DNA of 64,000 nt. Source: Mycobacterium stomatepiae (GTDB lineage Bacteria; Actinomycetota; Actinomycetes; Mycobacteriales; Mycobacteriaceae). Positions 56,202-64,000 of this stretch are shown in pieces. How positions within the stretch are numbered: the first letter of the stretch is position 1; every line of letters begins with the position of its first letter. A program made the translations under genes and the position numbers. A model generated the notes under the pieces. It was not told the DNA's origin, did no database searches, and worked only from the letters and a program-made list of their open reading frames with translations. Location: NCBI RefSeq assembly GCF_010731715.1, contig NZ_AP022587.1:62001-126000 (forward strand), in the 5' to 3' direction.

Positions 56202-57314
56202 GTGAAGCCGTTTCGAATCGACGTTCCCGACGACGTACTCGATGATCTGCGCTCGCGCCTGGCGCGCACCCGATGGCCGGAAGCCGAGTGTGTGGACGAC
56301 TGGAGTCAGGGCATTCCGCTGGCCTACACCCGTGAGGTGGCCGACTACTGGGCCAACGACTACGACTGGCGACCGCGTGAGGCCGCGCTCAACCGCTTCG
56401 ACCAGTTCGTCACCGGCATCGACGGGCTGGACATCCATTTCATCCATCAGCGATCCCCGCACCCCGACGCCTTCCCGCTGGTGATCACGCACGGCTGGCC
56501 GGGCTCAATTGTGGAGTTCCACAAGGTGATCGAGCCGCTGACCAATCCGGCGTCCGGGCGCGACGAGGACGCCTTTCACGTGGTGTGTCCGTCGCTACCG
56601 GGCTACGGCTTCTCCGGCAAGCCCACCCACACCGGGTGGGGCGTGGAGAAGATCGCCGAGGCGTGGGAGCAGCTGATGCTTCGCCTCGGCTACGAGCGCT
56701 ACGGCGCCCAGGGCGGCGACTGGGGCGCGGCGGTCACGACCCAGATCGGCCGCAACGGCGGGCACTGCGCGGGCATTCATCTGAACATGCCGATCGGCCG
56801 GCCGGGGAATCTGGACAACCCGACCGAGGAGGAGCAGGCGGCCCTGGCCAGTCTGTCCGAACACCAGAAGTGGGGCATGGGGTATTCCACCCAGCAGTCC
56901 ACCCGGCCACAAACGCTGGGTTACGGCCTGGTCGATTCGCCGGCAGGACAACTGGCGTGGATCGTCGAAAAGTTTTGGGCTTGGGCGGATTGCGACGGCC
57001 ACCCCGAAAACGCGCTCAGCCGAGACGAACTACTCGACAACGTGATGGTCTATTGGGTGACCGGCACCGCCGCGTCCTCGGCTCGTCTGTACTGGGAAAG
57101 CTTCCGGGTCTGGCGCGGCGGGGACCGCGTCGAATTGCCCACCGGCGTCGCCGCTTTCCCCGGCGAGCTGTTGAAGCCGCCGCGGAACTGGTGCGAGACG
57201 AGCTACAACATCACGCACTGGACAAAGATGCCGCGCGGCGGTCACTTCGCCGCGTTCGAACAACCCGAACTGTTCGTCGACGACGTGCGCGCATTTTTCG
57301 CCACGGTGCGCTGA
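56202..57314 (+). CDS. Epoxide hydrolase (EPHN plus alpha/beta hydrolase)
   Basis: A 370-residue enzyme like microsomal/juvenile-hormone epoxide hydrolases. The N-terminal EPHN domain (PFRIDVPDDVLDDLRSRLARTRWP) packs on the hydrolase; oxyanion motif HGWPGSIVEFHKV, nucleophile Asp in YGAQGGDWGAAVTTQIG, and His in MPRGGHFAAFEQPE. It adds water to an epoxide through an alkyl-enzyme ester. Start GTG 56202. Convergent with the VOC gene, 4 bp between stops. Substrate unknown; mycobacteria hold several such enzymes for lipid epoxides. Confidence 0.9.
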   Translation: MKPFRIDVPDDVLDDLRSRLARTRWPEAECVDDWSQGIPLAYTREVADYWANDYDWRPREAALNRFDQFVTGIDGLDIHFIHQRSPHPDAFPLVITHGWPGSIVEFHKVIEPLTNPASGRDEDAFHVVCPSLPGYGFSGKPTHTGWGVEKIAEAWEQLMLRLGYERYGAQGGDWGAAVTTQIGRNGGHCAGIHLNMPIGRPGNLDNPTEEEQAALASLSEHQKWGMGYSTQQSTRPQTLGYGLVDSPAGQLAWIVEKFWAWADCDGHPENALSRDELLDNVMVYWVTGTAASSARLYWESFRVWRGGDRVELPTGVAAFPGELLKPPRNWCETSYNITHWTKMPRGGHFAAFEQPELFVDDVRAFFATVR

Positions 57315-57318
57315 GGCG

Positions 57319-57714
57319 TCACTCGGGAAGCGCGAAGAACTCCAACGCAATACCGTCGGGATCGCGGAAACTCAGCCCCGTGCCGTAGGGCGCTTCGACG
57401 AGGCCGCCGTGCTCGATCCCGAGCTCGTTCAGCCGCGCCGCCCAGCCTTCGAGCTCGGCACGGTCGGCGCAGCCGAAGCCGACATGGTCGAGACCGACGC
57501 GGTGCTCGCTGAATTTCTCGTCGGGCGCCTCGTGATCGTGCTGGTGGATGCCGAACACCGTGCCGCCCTGCAGCAGCCACACCTGGTGACGGAATCCGGC
57601 GTCGGTGTGTTCGTCCAGCATGGGATCGGTCCCGAGCAGTTTGCGATACCAGGGGCCGCTGACGGCGATGTCACGCACCGTGACCGCGACGTGGTTGAGG
57701 GCGGGGAAGGTCAT
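57319..57714 (-). CDS. VOC (glyoxalase/dioxygenase-fold) family protein
   Basis: A 131-residue single VOC unit pair: LNHVAVTVRDIAVSGPWYRKLLG in the first beta-alpha-beta module with the metal His, and GLDHVGFGCADRAELEGWAARL, then SFRDPDGIALEFFALPE in the second, with His and Glu ligands. It could be a glyoxalase I-like lyase or a resistance/binding protein. ATG at 57714 is used; a GTG at 57723 is in frame. Confidence 0.83.
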   Translation of the reverse strand: MTFPALNHVAVTVRDIAVSGPWYRKLLGTDPMLDEHTDAGFRHQVWLLQGGTVFGIHQHDHEAPDEKFSEHRVGLDHVGFGCADRAELEGWAARLNELGIEHGGLVEAPYGTGLSFRDPDGIALEFFALPE

Positions 57715-57724
57715 GTCTTGCACG

Positions 57725-57854
57725 CTAGTCCGCTCGGCGCGCCCGGCCCAGCATCGGGCCGCCGGCCGAGTACCCGCCGTCGCCGGCCGGCGCGACGCCG
57801 GTGACGATGGCGACGTTGCCCTCCAGACGGCCCGTGCGACGGCCGGCGAATCGT
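57725..57854 (-). pseudogene. Short-chain dehydrogenase N-terminal fragment beside the IS element
   Basis: Reading leftward, the piece RLEGNVAIVTGVAPAGDGGYSAGG resembles the first strand and glycine loop of an SDR but stops after about 40 residues at 57725. Its upstream side is cut by the IS630-type element at 57855, so no start codon remains. It is too short to act. Confidence 0.4.
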
Positions 57855-58517
57855 CTAGTGTCGCGCGTCTGAAGCTTGTTTACGGGTGTGGGGCAGGATT
57901 TCTCCTGCGGTCTTGGTCCATAGGAACGGGCGGCAGCGTTGGTTCCAACCGTCGATGAATGCGGCGATGGCTGCCATGAGTTCTTTGACGCTGTCGAAGG
58001 AACCACGCCGGATCGCCTGGCGGGTGATGATCGAGAAGAACACCTCGACCAGGTTGAGCCACGATCCTGACGACGGGGTGAAATGCAGTGTCATACGTGG
58101 GTTCTTGACGAGCCACGCGTTGATGTCGGCGTGCTTGTGGGGGTGGTAGTTGTCGCACACCACGTGCAATCGGCGCCGTGGATAGGCCCGGGCGTAGTGT
58201 CGCGGCGATGATCACCGCGTCATCGACGCTCCTAGGCCGCCCACTGCGGGCCTCGTTGTCATGCCCGGCAATCCCGTTGGCCGCGTACCGGTCCCGCCAC
58301 TTGATCACCGTCGGCCGCGACACCCCCACCATCCGCGCCGCACTCGAGTTGTCGACCCCATCAGCCACCACCAACACGCTCGACATGGCCGGCAGACACC
58401 GTCGAGGACCGATTCCACGACTCCAACGTCACACGATCGTCAGAACTGATCACCAGCGCAGAGACGGCATACACCAACATCCCACACCGTAAACTGATTA
58501 ATAACGCAGAATACTAG
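57855..58517 (-). mobile_element. IS630-family element, internally deleted remnant
   Basis: The transposase is in two out-of-frame pieces. At 58386 leftward it shows the N-terminal helix-turn-helix (AARMVGVSRPTVIKWRDRYAANG, GRPRSVDDAVIIAATL); then, after a junction near 58190, it shows the C-terminal catalytic part (YPRRRLHVVCDNYHPHKHADI, TPSSGSWLNLVEVFFSIITRQA, MAAIAAFIDGWN). The middle of the protein, about 150 residues with the first catalytic Asp, is missing. Ends are recognisable: both begin CTAGT and then share GCGT, GTTTACGG and TGTGGG when one is read on the opposite strand. CTAG at both ends is consistent with TA target duplication. It cannot move by itself. Confidence 0.85.
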
Positions 58518-58651
58518 ATAGCGGGCACGAAATGTGTCGGTGGCGGACACGGTCTCCTACCGCTCCGTGTTGGGCGACTAAACGTTGTGGCCGGCGTCAA
58601 GAGACCGCAAAGGTCACTGCGATCGCAAAGCGGCGCTTGTAAGGTCTGCGT

Positions 58652-59095
58652 ATGCACGCCGCGGATATCGTCGAAGAGTTCCCGGTGATCACCACTGACG
58701 CGGACTCGCTTGAAGCCGTCCGCATGATTGCCGAACAAAGTTTGCCCGGGATATTGGTCGTTGATGGGTCTGGCGGACCGTTTGCGGTGTTGCCTGCCTC
58801 GCAAGTCGTCCGGTTCATCGTGCCCCGCTACGTGCAGGACGATCCATTGCTAGCAGGGGTACTGAGCGAATCGGTTGCCGACCACGTCGCAGAGCGGTTG
58901 AACGGTAAGGTGGTTGGCGCCATGCTGCCCGAACACCTGGTCGACGTGCCGCCTGCCGATTTCGACGACACCATCCTCGAGGTGGCCGCAAAGATGGCGC
59001 GCCTGCGGACCCCGCTGATTCCGGTCGTCAAGGACGGGAAGCTGTTGGGAGTGATCACGGCATCCCGCCTGCTCGCTGCGGTATTGAAGTTGTGA
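58652..59095 (+). CDS. CBS-domain pair protein
   Basis: A 147-residue protein made of two CBS motifs: ADIVEEFPVITTDADSLEAVRMIAEQSLPGILVVDGSGGPFAVLP split as the first, and PPADFDDTILEVAAKMARLRTPLIPVV, then KLLGVITASRLLAAVL as the second. CBS pairs bind adenosine nucleotides (AMP, ATP or c-di-AMP) and regulate transporters or enzymes. It is 11 bp before the ArsB/NhaD-type permease on the same strand and probably gates it. Confidence 0.87.
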   Translation: MHAADIVEEFPVITTDADSLEAVRMIAEQSLPGILVVDGSGGPFAVLPASQVVRFIVPRYVQDDPLLAGVLSESVADHVAERLNGKVVGAMLPEHLVDVPPADFDDTILEVAAKMARLRTPLIPVVKDGKLLGVITASRLLAAVLKL

Positions 59096-59106
59096 TCGCC
59101 GGCTAG

Positions 59107-60408
59107 ATGAGCACCGCCTACGCCATTTATGCGACCACGATATTCGTGGTCGCATTCGTGTTGATCGCCACCGAACGCCTCAACAAGACGCTGGTGGCGC
59201 TCGGTGGCGCGACCGCGATGTTCGTACTGCCGGTGATCAATTCCCACGAGGTTTTCTACTCGGAAGAAACCGGCGTCGACTGGGACGTCATATTTTTGCT
59301 CCTGGGGATGATGATCATCGTCAGCGTTGTGCGCCAGACCGGGGTGTTCGAATACGTCGCGATCTGGGCGGCCAAGCGCGCCAAGGGTTCTCCGCTGCGG
59401 ATCATGGTGTTCCTGTTGCTTGTGACCGCCGTCGGCTCCGCCTTCTTGGACAACGTCACCACCGTCCTGTTGATCGCACCCGTCACCCTGTTGGTTTGCG
59501 AGCGGCTGGGCATCGGCCCAGCACCATTTCTTCTCGCCGAAGCGTTCGCGGCCAACATTGGTGGCGCCGCGACGCTCGTCGGTGACCCGACGTCGATGAT
59601 CATCGGCACCGCAGCGCAACTCAGCCTCGTCTCCTTCCTGGCGAATATGGCCCCCGCGGTAATCCTCGTTTTTTGCGCACTGGTCGCCCTGGTCCCGCGC
59701 TTGTTCCCGCAGGCATTCAGCGTCGATGCCGAGCGCATCGCCGATGTCATGTCGCTCGACGAGAACGAGGCGATCCGCAATCGTCGCCTGCTGGTCCAGT
59801 GCGGAATCGTCCTCCTCGCAGTATTCGCCGGTTTTGTTGCGCACAAACAGATCCACATGGAGCCGTCCTTGGTGGCGATGACCGGGGCGGGCATCCTGAT
59901 CGTGATATCCAGACTGGGCCGTGAGTTCTACCTGTCCAGTGTGGAATGGGAGACGTTGCTGTTCTTCGCAGGACTGTTCGTGATGGTCGGGGCGTTGGTG
60001 CGGACCGGAGTCATGGACAAATTGGCCCACGCGGCAGGCAACGCGATCGGCAACAATGGCCTGGTGACGGTGATGGCCGTCCTCGTCCTGTCCTTCCTCA
60101 TCAGCGGGACCGTCGACAACGTCCCCTATGCGGCCACGATGACGCCGATCGTCGCTCACCTGGCTGCCTCGGAGCACCAGCTGCACGATCCCACGGTGCT
60201 GTGGTGGGCGCTGATCTTGGGGACCGTCCTCGGAGGCAACCTCAGCGCGCTAGGCGCCAGTGCAAATGTCGTCGTCGTCGGGATCGCCAAGCGCGCCGGA
60301 AGTCCGATCTCTTTCTGGGACTTCGCCCGAAAAGGGGTGGTGGTGACCGCAGTGTCACTGGCGATCTCGGCGGGTTACCTCTGGGTACGTTATTTCCTGC
60401 TGGCGTAA
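59107..60408 (+). CDS. ArsB/NhaD-superfamily ion permease
   Basis: A 433-residue membrane protein with eleven to twelve helices and the duplicated half-hairpin motifs of the ion-transporter superfamily: [20 protein letters not shown] with [19 protein letters not shown] in the first half, and [20 protein letters not shown] with [23 protein letters not shown] in the second. It resembles ArsB/NhaD-type proteins rather than true arsenite pumps; cargo may be an anion or Na+/H+. Cotranscribed with the CBS gene. It converges with the DUF2254 gene, 13 bp apart. Confidence 0.9.
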   Translation: MSTAYAIYATTIFVVAFVLIATERLNKTLVALGGATAMFVLPVINSHEVFYSEETGVDWDVIFLLLGMMIIVSVVRQTGVFEYVAIWAAKRAKGSPLRIMVFLLLVTAVGSAFLDNVTTVLLIAPVTLLVCERLGIGPAPFLLAEAFAANIGGAATLVGDPTSMIIGTAAQLSLVSFLANMAPAVILVFCALVALVPRLFPQAFSVDAERIADVMSLDENEAIRNRRLLVQCGIVLLAVFAGFVAHKQIHMEPSLVAMTGAGILIVISRLGREFYLSSVEWETLLFFAGLFVMVGALVRTGVMDKLAHAAGNAIGNNGLVTVMAVLVLSFLISGTVDNVPYAATMTPIVAHLAASEHQLHDPTVLWWALILGTVLGGNLSALGASANVVVVGIAKRAGSPISFWDFARKGVVVTAVSLAISAGYLWVRYFLLA

Positions 60409-60421
60409 CGCGGGAAGGCCG

Positions 60422-61792
60422 TCAGCTCGCCAGGATTTCGGAGGGCAACGGCTGCGTATCTGCGTGGATCAAAGCCACTACCGCCTCGTATCGGCGGGAC
60501 ACGTCATTGCGATCTCCCGAGTCGGGCACCGTTTCGAGGTTCAATTTCTGGATTGCGTCGGCTTGCCGCATGAGCACCGTTCGCCGGCTGCGGTCGGATG
60601 TTTGTTCAATGATCTTCGCCAAGGCGTCGAGTTGGCGAATCATGATTGCGGGCATTCCTACTGCCGCCTGACGGATTGTGTCGAACGCTCTCTGCACAAG
60701 CCGCTCGAAATCGGGCTGGTAGGCGATGACGCGTATCTCGCCCTGGGGGTCGCGGCGGACCCGTTGTGGATGCCAAGAGCGAGAAATCCGGCAGAGCCCG
60801 TCGGCGATCCAGTCGACGCACGTCATACCAGTGAAGGTGTCGTTCACCGCGGGCGACAGTGCGCGTAGCGCGATCTCAACAAGTTGATCGACACCAAACG
60901 AAATATCCTGGGGGAGTGTCCGGTATGCGCCTGCGATATGACCGAAGTCCAGACTTTCCTGCACCGCGGCCGCGGCGCTGGCCGGCCACACTCGCGCCAT
61001 CACCTGGCCCGCGACGAAGAAATGTCCTGGACGATAAGGCAACTCGATGACCGCGTTGGCCTTCGACGCCACCTTCACCAACTTTTCCATCCTGATTACT
61101 TGCAGATAGCCGCTGCGCGGCGTGCGGATAGGGGCGCCAGACTCGGCCAGCCGCAACAACAACTCTTGGCAAGGCGGTCCGACGGCGAGCCCTTTGGCTG
61201 TTGTGGCACCACGATTTTGTGCCTCGATCTCTGAGTTCAGGTTTTTGGCGATGGCTGCGATGACCACGGGGAGCTGAATCATCACGGCGACGTGGTTGAG
61301 AAAGTAAATCAGCACACCCACATTCGCCATGGTGAGCACCAACGCCACAGTGATCGACAGATGCGGAACAAAGTCGCCCTTGTCGCCGCCACCGACCGAG
61401 ACCAGGGTGATCATCGTGTAACAGAACGTTGCGACGAACGCCCCGAGAGCCAGTTGTGTTCCCAAATCGCGCACGCAATTGCGTAGCATTCTCGGCCCGA
61501 ATTGAGTCGAAGCGAGAGTCAGGACGACGATCGTAATCGAGAAGACGATGCCAATGACGGTGATGATTGCCGCGGCGATCGTGGTCAAGATGACTCGTGC
61601 CGTATCGGCCGTCCCGTTCAGCACCCATTCCGGGAAGTGAATGGCGCCGTCGTAGGCAGCGCGGTCCGCTGCGTAGGTGGCGACGAAAAGGACTGTTATC
61701 ACCAATGTTTCCAGTACCGGAACAACCCATAGATTTGTTCTCAGGGCTTCCCGACGCCAATCGGCCTCGAGATAAGCGGAGCCGAACATCAC
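60422..61792 (-). CDS. DUF2254 membrane protein
   Basis: A 456-residue protein. Four hydrophobic helices lie in the N-terminal 170 residues (VVPVLETLVITVLFVATYAA; TTIAAAIITVIGIVFSITIVVLTLA; LGAFVATFCYTMITLVSV; ITVALVLTMANVGVLIYFLNHV), with the conserved STQFGPRMLRNCVRD between them. The soluble C-terminal half contains SGYLQVIRMEKLVKVASKA and DISFGVDQLVEIALRALSPAVNDTFT. DUF2254 proteins are thought to be channels or transporters but have no proven role. It is 13 bp downstream of the KimA-like gene and likely in its operon. Confidence 0.85.
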   Translation of the reverse strand: MMFGSAYLEADWRREALRTNLWVVPVLETLVITVLFVATYAADRAAYDGAIHFPEWVLNGTADTARVILTTIAAAIITVIGIVFSITIVVLTLASTQFGPRMLRNCVRDLGTQLALGAFVATFCYTMITLVSVGGGDKGDFVPHLSITVALVLTMANVGVLIYFLNHVAVMIQLPVVIAAIAKNLNSEIEAQNRGATTAKGLAVGPPCQELLLRLAESGAPIRTPRSGYLQVIRMEKLVKVASKANAVIELPYRPGHFFVAGQVMARVWPASAAAAVQESLDFGHIAGAYRTLPQDISFGVDQLVEIALRALSPAVNDTFTGMTCVDWIADGLCRISRSWHPQRVRRDPQGEIRVIAYQPDFERLVQRAFDTIRQAAVGMPAIMIRQLDALAKIIEQTSDRSRRTVLMRQADAIQKLNLETVPDSGDRNDVSRRYEAVVALIHADTQPLPSEILAS

Positions 61793-61805
61793 AGCACCAG
61801 CATTC

Positions 61806-63923
61806 TTAGAAGACGCGGGCGGCGGTGGCGGATCTCATGAACCGTTGTAAATGACATCGCTTTTCATCGTGCAATCCTGTACTCAACCATTTGGGGTGAC
61901 GGCATTGCCGAACCGGCTGACCGTGGCCGGTTGGGCATAGGCTCGGCCGGCCGAGGGTGCCCGGATACGGTAGCGATTTCATCCGCCCCGCGCGAGCCGC
62001 TGTTATTTGGGATTCGACGTCGAAGGCCACGATCTGCGCGCTTGCCCGGGAAATCCGGCTGACGATTCGTGCGATCCTATCGGCGGTGCGATCGTGGAGT
62101 AGCCGGCCTACCAAGGCGGAGTATGTCCTCCGCGGTAGCAGCACAGTCACTTTGGAGTCCGGATGGTCATCGAGAGTTTGCGATACCAACCCGTAGGCTG
62201 CTGAACCCAGCCGGCGGTCTGGGCACTCGACCATCTGCAGTGCCGTGTCGTGTTCGAACCGGTCCCAAAATTTTTGCAACAATTCGGCTCGACTCGGATC
62301 CAGGACGAAATGCACTGCGGTCAGCACCTCGGCGTGCAGACTCTTCGCGTAGCGCATCGCCTCGATTTCGGCGAGGTCGATCGAATCGACGAACACGAAA
62401 ACCCGATGTTGCGGATAACTGTCAAAGCAGGGCTGTTCGGTGGCACACAGGTCTAGGACCGCGGCTTCGGCGCGGTACTGGCGATTGAGTCGGATCAGTA
62501 TGATCACCAGGACCGGGAACACAACGACGATGAGCCAGGCGCCCTCGTTGAATTTGGCTACCGCAAAAATTCCCACGACGAGCGTGGATAGGATTCTCGC
62601 GGACACGTTGACCGTCAGCTTGCGGCGCCAACCGCGATCGCGGCGCTTCAGATGGTGTTTGGTCATTCCGAATCCGGCCATCGCAAAGGCACTGAATACG
62701 CCCATCGTGAACAGGGGCACCAGCGCGTTGACCGACCCACCCGTTGCCAGCAGGAGGATCAGTGCGAGGGCCGTCAAGACGATGATCGCATTCGAAAACA
62801 CCAGACGGTGACCACGTTTCATCAGCGGTCGGGGCAAGAACCGATCTTCGGCAACAAAATTGGCGAGTGCAGGAAACCCGTTGAAGCTGGTGTTGGCGCC
62901 GTTGTAGAGGATGGCTGCGCTCGCAGCCTGCAAGAGGAAGTACAAGACATGGCCGACCGCTCCGTTGCCAAACACCGCACGGCCGATCTCAGAAAGCATG
63001 GACGGATATCCGGCAACGAACGGAGTGGCGTGCGTGACGTAAGCAAGCCAGGCGACGCCAGCCAACAGGAAACCCAGAATCCAAGCCATAATGGTGAGGG
63101 CTCGTCGTGCATTGATCCCCTGCGGTGGGTGAAACAGGTTGACAGTGCTAGAAATTGCTTCGACACCCGTCAGGGACGAGCCGCCATTGGCAAATGCTCG
63201 CAATATCACGAGCACGGTCGCACCCATGATCAGTCCGTTGCCCTGGTGGACCGGCACGGCACCATCAAGTTGATGCGGGTCGTAAATAGGTAAGCCCCAG
63301 AAGATCTCGCGAATAAGGCCGGCAACGACCATCAGCGAGAGCATGAAGATCAAAGCGTAGGTCGGTACAGCGAATGTTCGGCCCGCCTCGCGTAACCCGC
63401 GCAGGTTGGCCAGGGAAAAGACCAGCACAGCGGTGACCGTGATTTCTAAACTGTAGGGCCCCAACACCGGTATCGCGGACACCACCGCGACTGTGCCGGC
63501 GGCACACTGGATTGCGACGGTGACCACGTAGTCGATCAGGAGGGCGGCGGCGGCGACCTGCGCCACCCGCGGCCCGAAGTTGTCTCGGGCGACGATGTAC
63601 GAGCCGCCGGCCCTTGTGTAGGTCATGACGACTTGGCGGTACGACCCAGCGACCAGCGCTAGGATCAACAGAATCACGCCGGTAATCGGAAGCAGTAAGG
63701 CGAAGGCGGCCATGCCCGCGGCGGGCAGCAGCTCCACCATGATCTGCTCGGGGCCATAAGCGGTCGACGAGATCGCATCCGGCGAAAGAGCACCGAGTGC
63801 CACGGCATTTGACAGTTTCTCGTGTTCCAGGTCGCTGGTGATCTTCGGTTTCCCAAGCAAGAGTCGTTTGCAGACGTCGGAAACCGAAGGGCTTATCGCC
63901 TGCTGGTCAGTTTGGCCAGTCAT
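61806..63923 (-). CDS. APC-superfamily permease, KimA-like potassium importer
   Basis: A 705-residue protein. Twelve helices of the APC fold start with ALGALSPDAISSTAYGPEQIMVELL and include the helix 3 motif VMTYTRAGGSYIVARDNFGPRVAQ and LRAFANGGSSLTGVEAISS; the cytoplasmic C-terminal 240 residues carry a UspA-like fold (HRVFVFVDSIDLAEIEAMRYAKSL, VTVLLPRRTYSALVGRLLHDRTADRI). This plan matches KimA (YdaO) of Bacillus, a high-affinity K+ importer controlled by c-di-AMP; calling it K+-specific is inference. TAGGAT lies 5 bases before the ATG, suggesting a leaderless mRNA. Its promoter side is close to the window end. Confidence 0.85.
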   Translation of the reverse strand: MTGQTDQQAISPSVSDVCKRLLLGKPKITSDLEHEKLSNAVALGALSPDAISSTAYGPEQIMVELLPAAGMAAFALLLPITGVILLILALVAGSYRQVVMTYTRAGGSYIVARDNFGPRVAQVAAAALLIDYVVTVAIQCAAGTVAVVSAIPVLGPYSLEITVTAVLVFSLANLRGLREAGRTFAVPTYALIFMLSLMVVAGLIREIFWGLPIYDPHQLDGAVPVHQGNGLIMGATVLVILRAFANGGSSLTGVEAISSTVNLFHPPQGINARRALTIMAWILGFLLAGVAWLAYVTHATPFVAGYPSMLSEIGRAVFGNGAVGHVLYFLLQAASAAILYNGANTSFNGFPALANFVAEDRFLPRPLMKRGHRLVFSNAIIVLTALALILLLATGGSVNALVPLFTMGVFSAFAMAGFGMTKHHLKRRDRGWRRKLTVNVSARILSTLVVGIFAVAKFNEGAWLIVVVFPVLVIILIRLNRQYRAEAAVLDLCATEQPCFDSYPQHRVFVFVDSIDLAEIEAMRYAKSLHAEVLTAVHFVLDPSRAELLQKFWDRFEHDTALQMVECPDRRLGSAAYGLVSQTLDDHPDSKVTVLLPRRTYSALVGRLLHDRTADRIARIVSRISRASAQIVAFDVESQITAARAGRMKSLPYPGTLGRPSLCPTGHGQPVRQCRHPKWLSTGLHDEKRCHLQRFMRSATAARVF

Positions 63924-64000
63924 GGCTCATCCTAGCCCAAGGCGAGTGTTGGTGGCGTCTTCCTTAACGGAAACTTGACGGACCCTCCGCGTTACAACGA

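Overview
The window is high-GC actinobacterial DNA from a Mycobacterium, most likely a non-tuberculous species. The clearest marker is the minus-strand block aceE, mabR-like regulator, fabD, acpM, kasA, kasB, accD6 (40.1 to 30.3 kb), which is the mycolic-acid FAS-II locus. Mycothiol enzymes, an MmpS-like protein, a PPE gene, DUF732 and cutinase proteins agree with this. From about 8.5 to 41.8 kb most genes can be matched one by one to the M. tuberculosis Rv2238c-Rv2266 interval, read in the opposite orientation (cyp124, MFS, Hsp70-like proline-rich protein, SDR, metallo-hydrolase, mscR, methyltransferase, beta-lactamase-like protein, DUF3145, secreted protein, lipid kinase, FAD oxidase, TetR, glpD, the FAS-II operon, aceE, lipoprotein, DUF3052, ahpE). 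These matches are from memory of the proteins, not from a search.

Layout. 0-3.6 kb: aromatic-catabolism cluster with a divergent LysR gene (cut by the window edge), an MDR oxidoreductase, an intradiol dioxygenase broken by an in-frame TAG, and two carboxymuconolactone-decarboxylase-like genes. 3.9-8.5 kb: cutinase, peptidoglycan amidase, two DUF202 membrane proteins, a HAD hydrolase, a lipoprotein and an NTF2-like gene carrying two compensating frameshifts. 8.5-26.3 kb: the conserved cyp124-to-glpD block. 26.4-30.2 kb: a TetR gene, a FAD monooxygenase and an MFS transporter inserted between glpD and accD6, with shared operator-like sequences. 30.3-41.8 kb: FAS-II locus, pyruvate dehydrogenase E1, lipoprotein, DUF3052, AhpE. 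41.9-45.9 kb: frameshifted PPE gene, tRNA-Val, class I DAHP synthase behind a terminator-containing leader, type II thioesterase, and a coiled-coil protein.

46.0-53.8 kb is the most unusual part. A PucR-type regulator is followed by two transcription units: an MFS carrier plus an amidase (with an in-frame TAA), and an M20 hydantoinase/carbamoylase-type amidohydrolase plus a second MFS carrier. Each unit is preceded by a copy of the same roughly 340-bp non-coding sequence ending at the ribosome-binding site and containing a 16-bp palindrome. This looks like one duplicated control region driving two halves of an amide or ureide nitrogen-scavenging pathway.

54-64 kb: a DUF732 secreted protein, a mycothiol-dependent DinB-type protein, an epoxide hydrolase, a VOC protein, an internally deleted IS630-family element with recognisable ends, and an ion-homeostasis group (CBS protein, ArsB/NhaD permease, DUF2254 protein, KimA-like APC permease). 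An unusually large number of genes are interrupted (dioxygenase, NTF2-like, PPE, amidase, SDR and TetR fragments, transposase). This means either real decay of accessory genes or base-level errors in the assembly; the sequence alone cannot decide.
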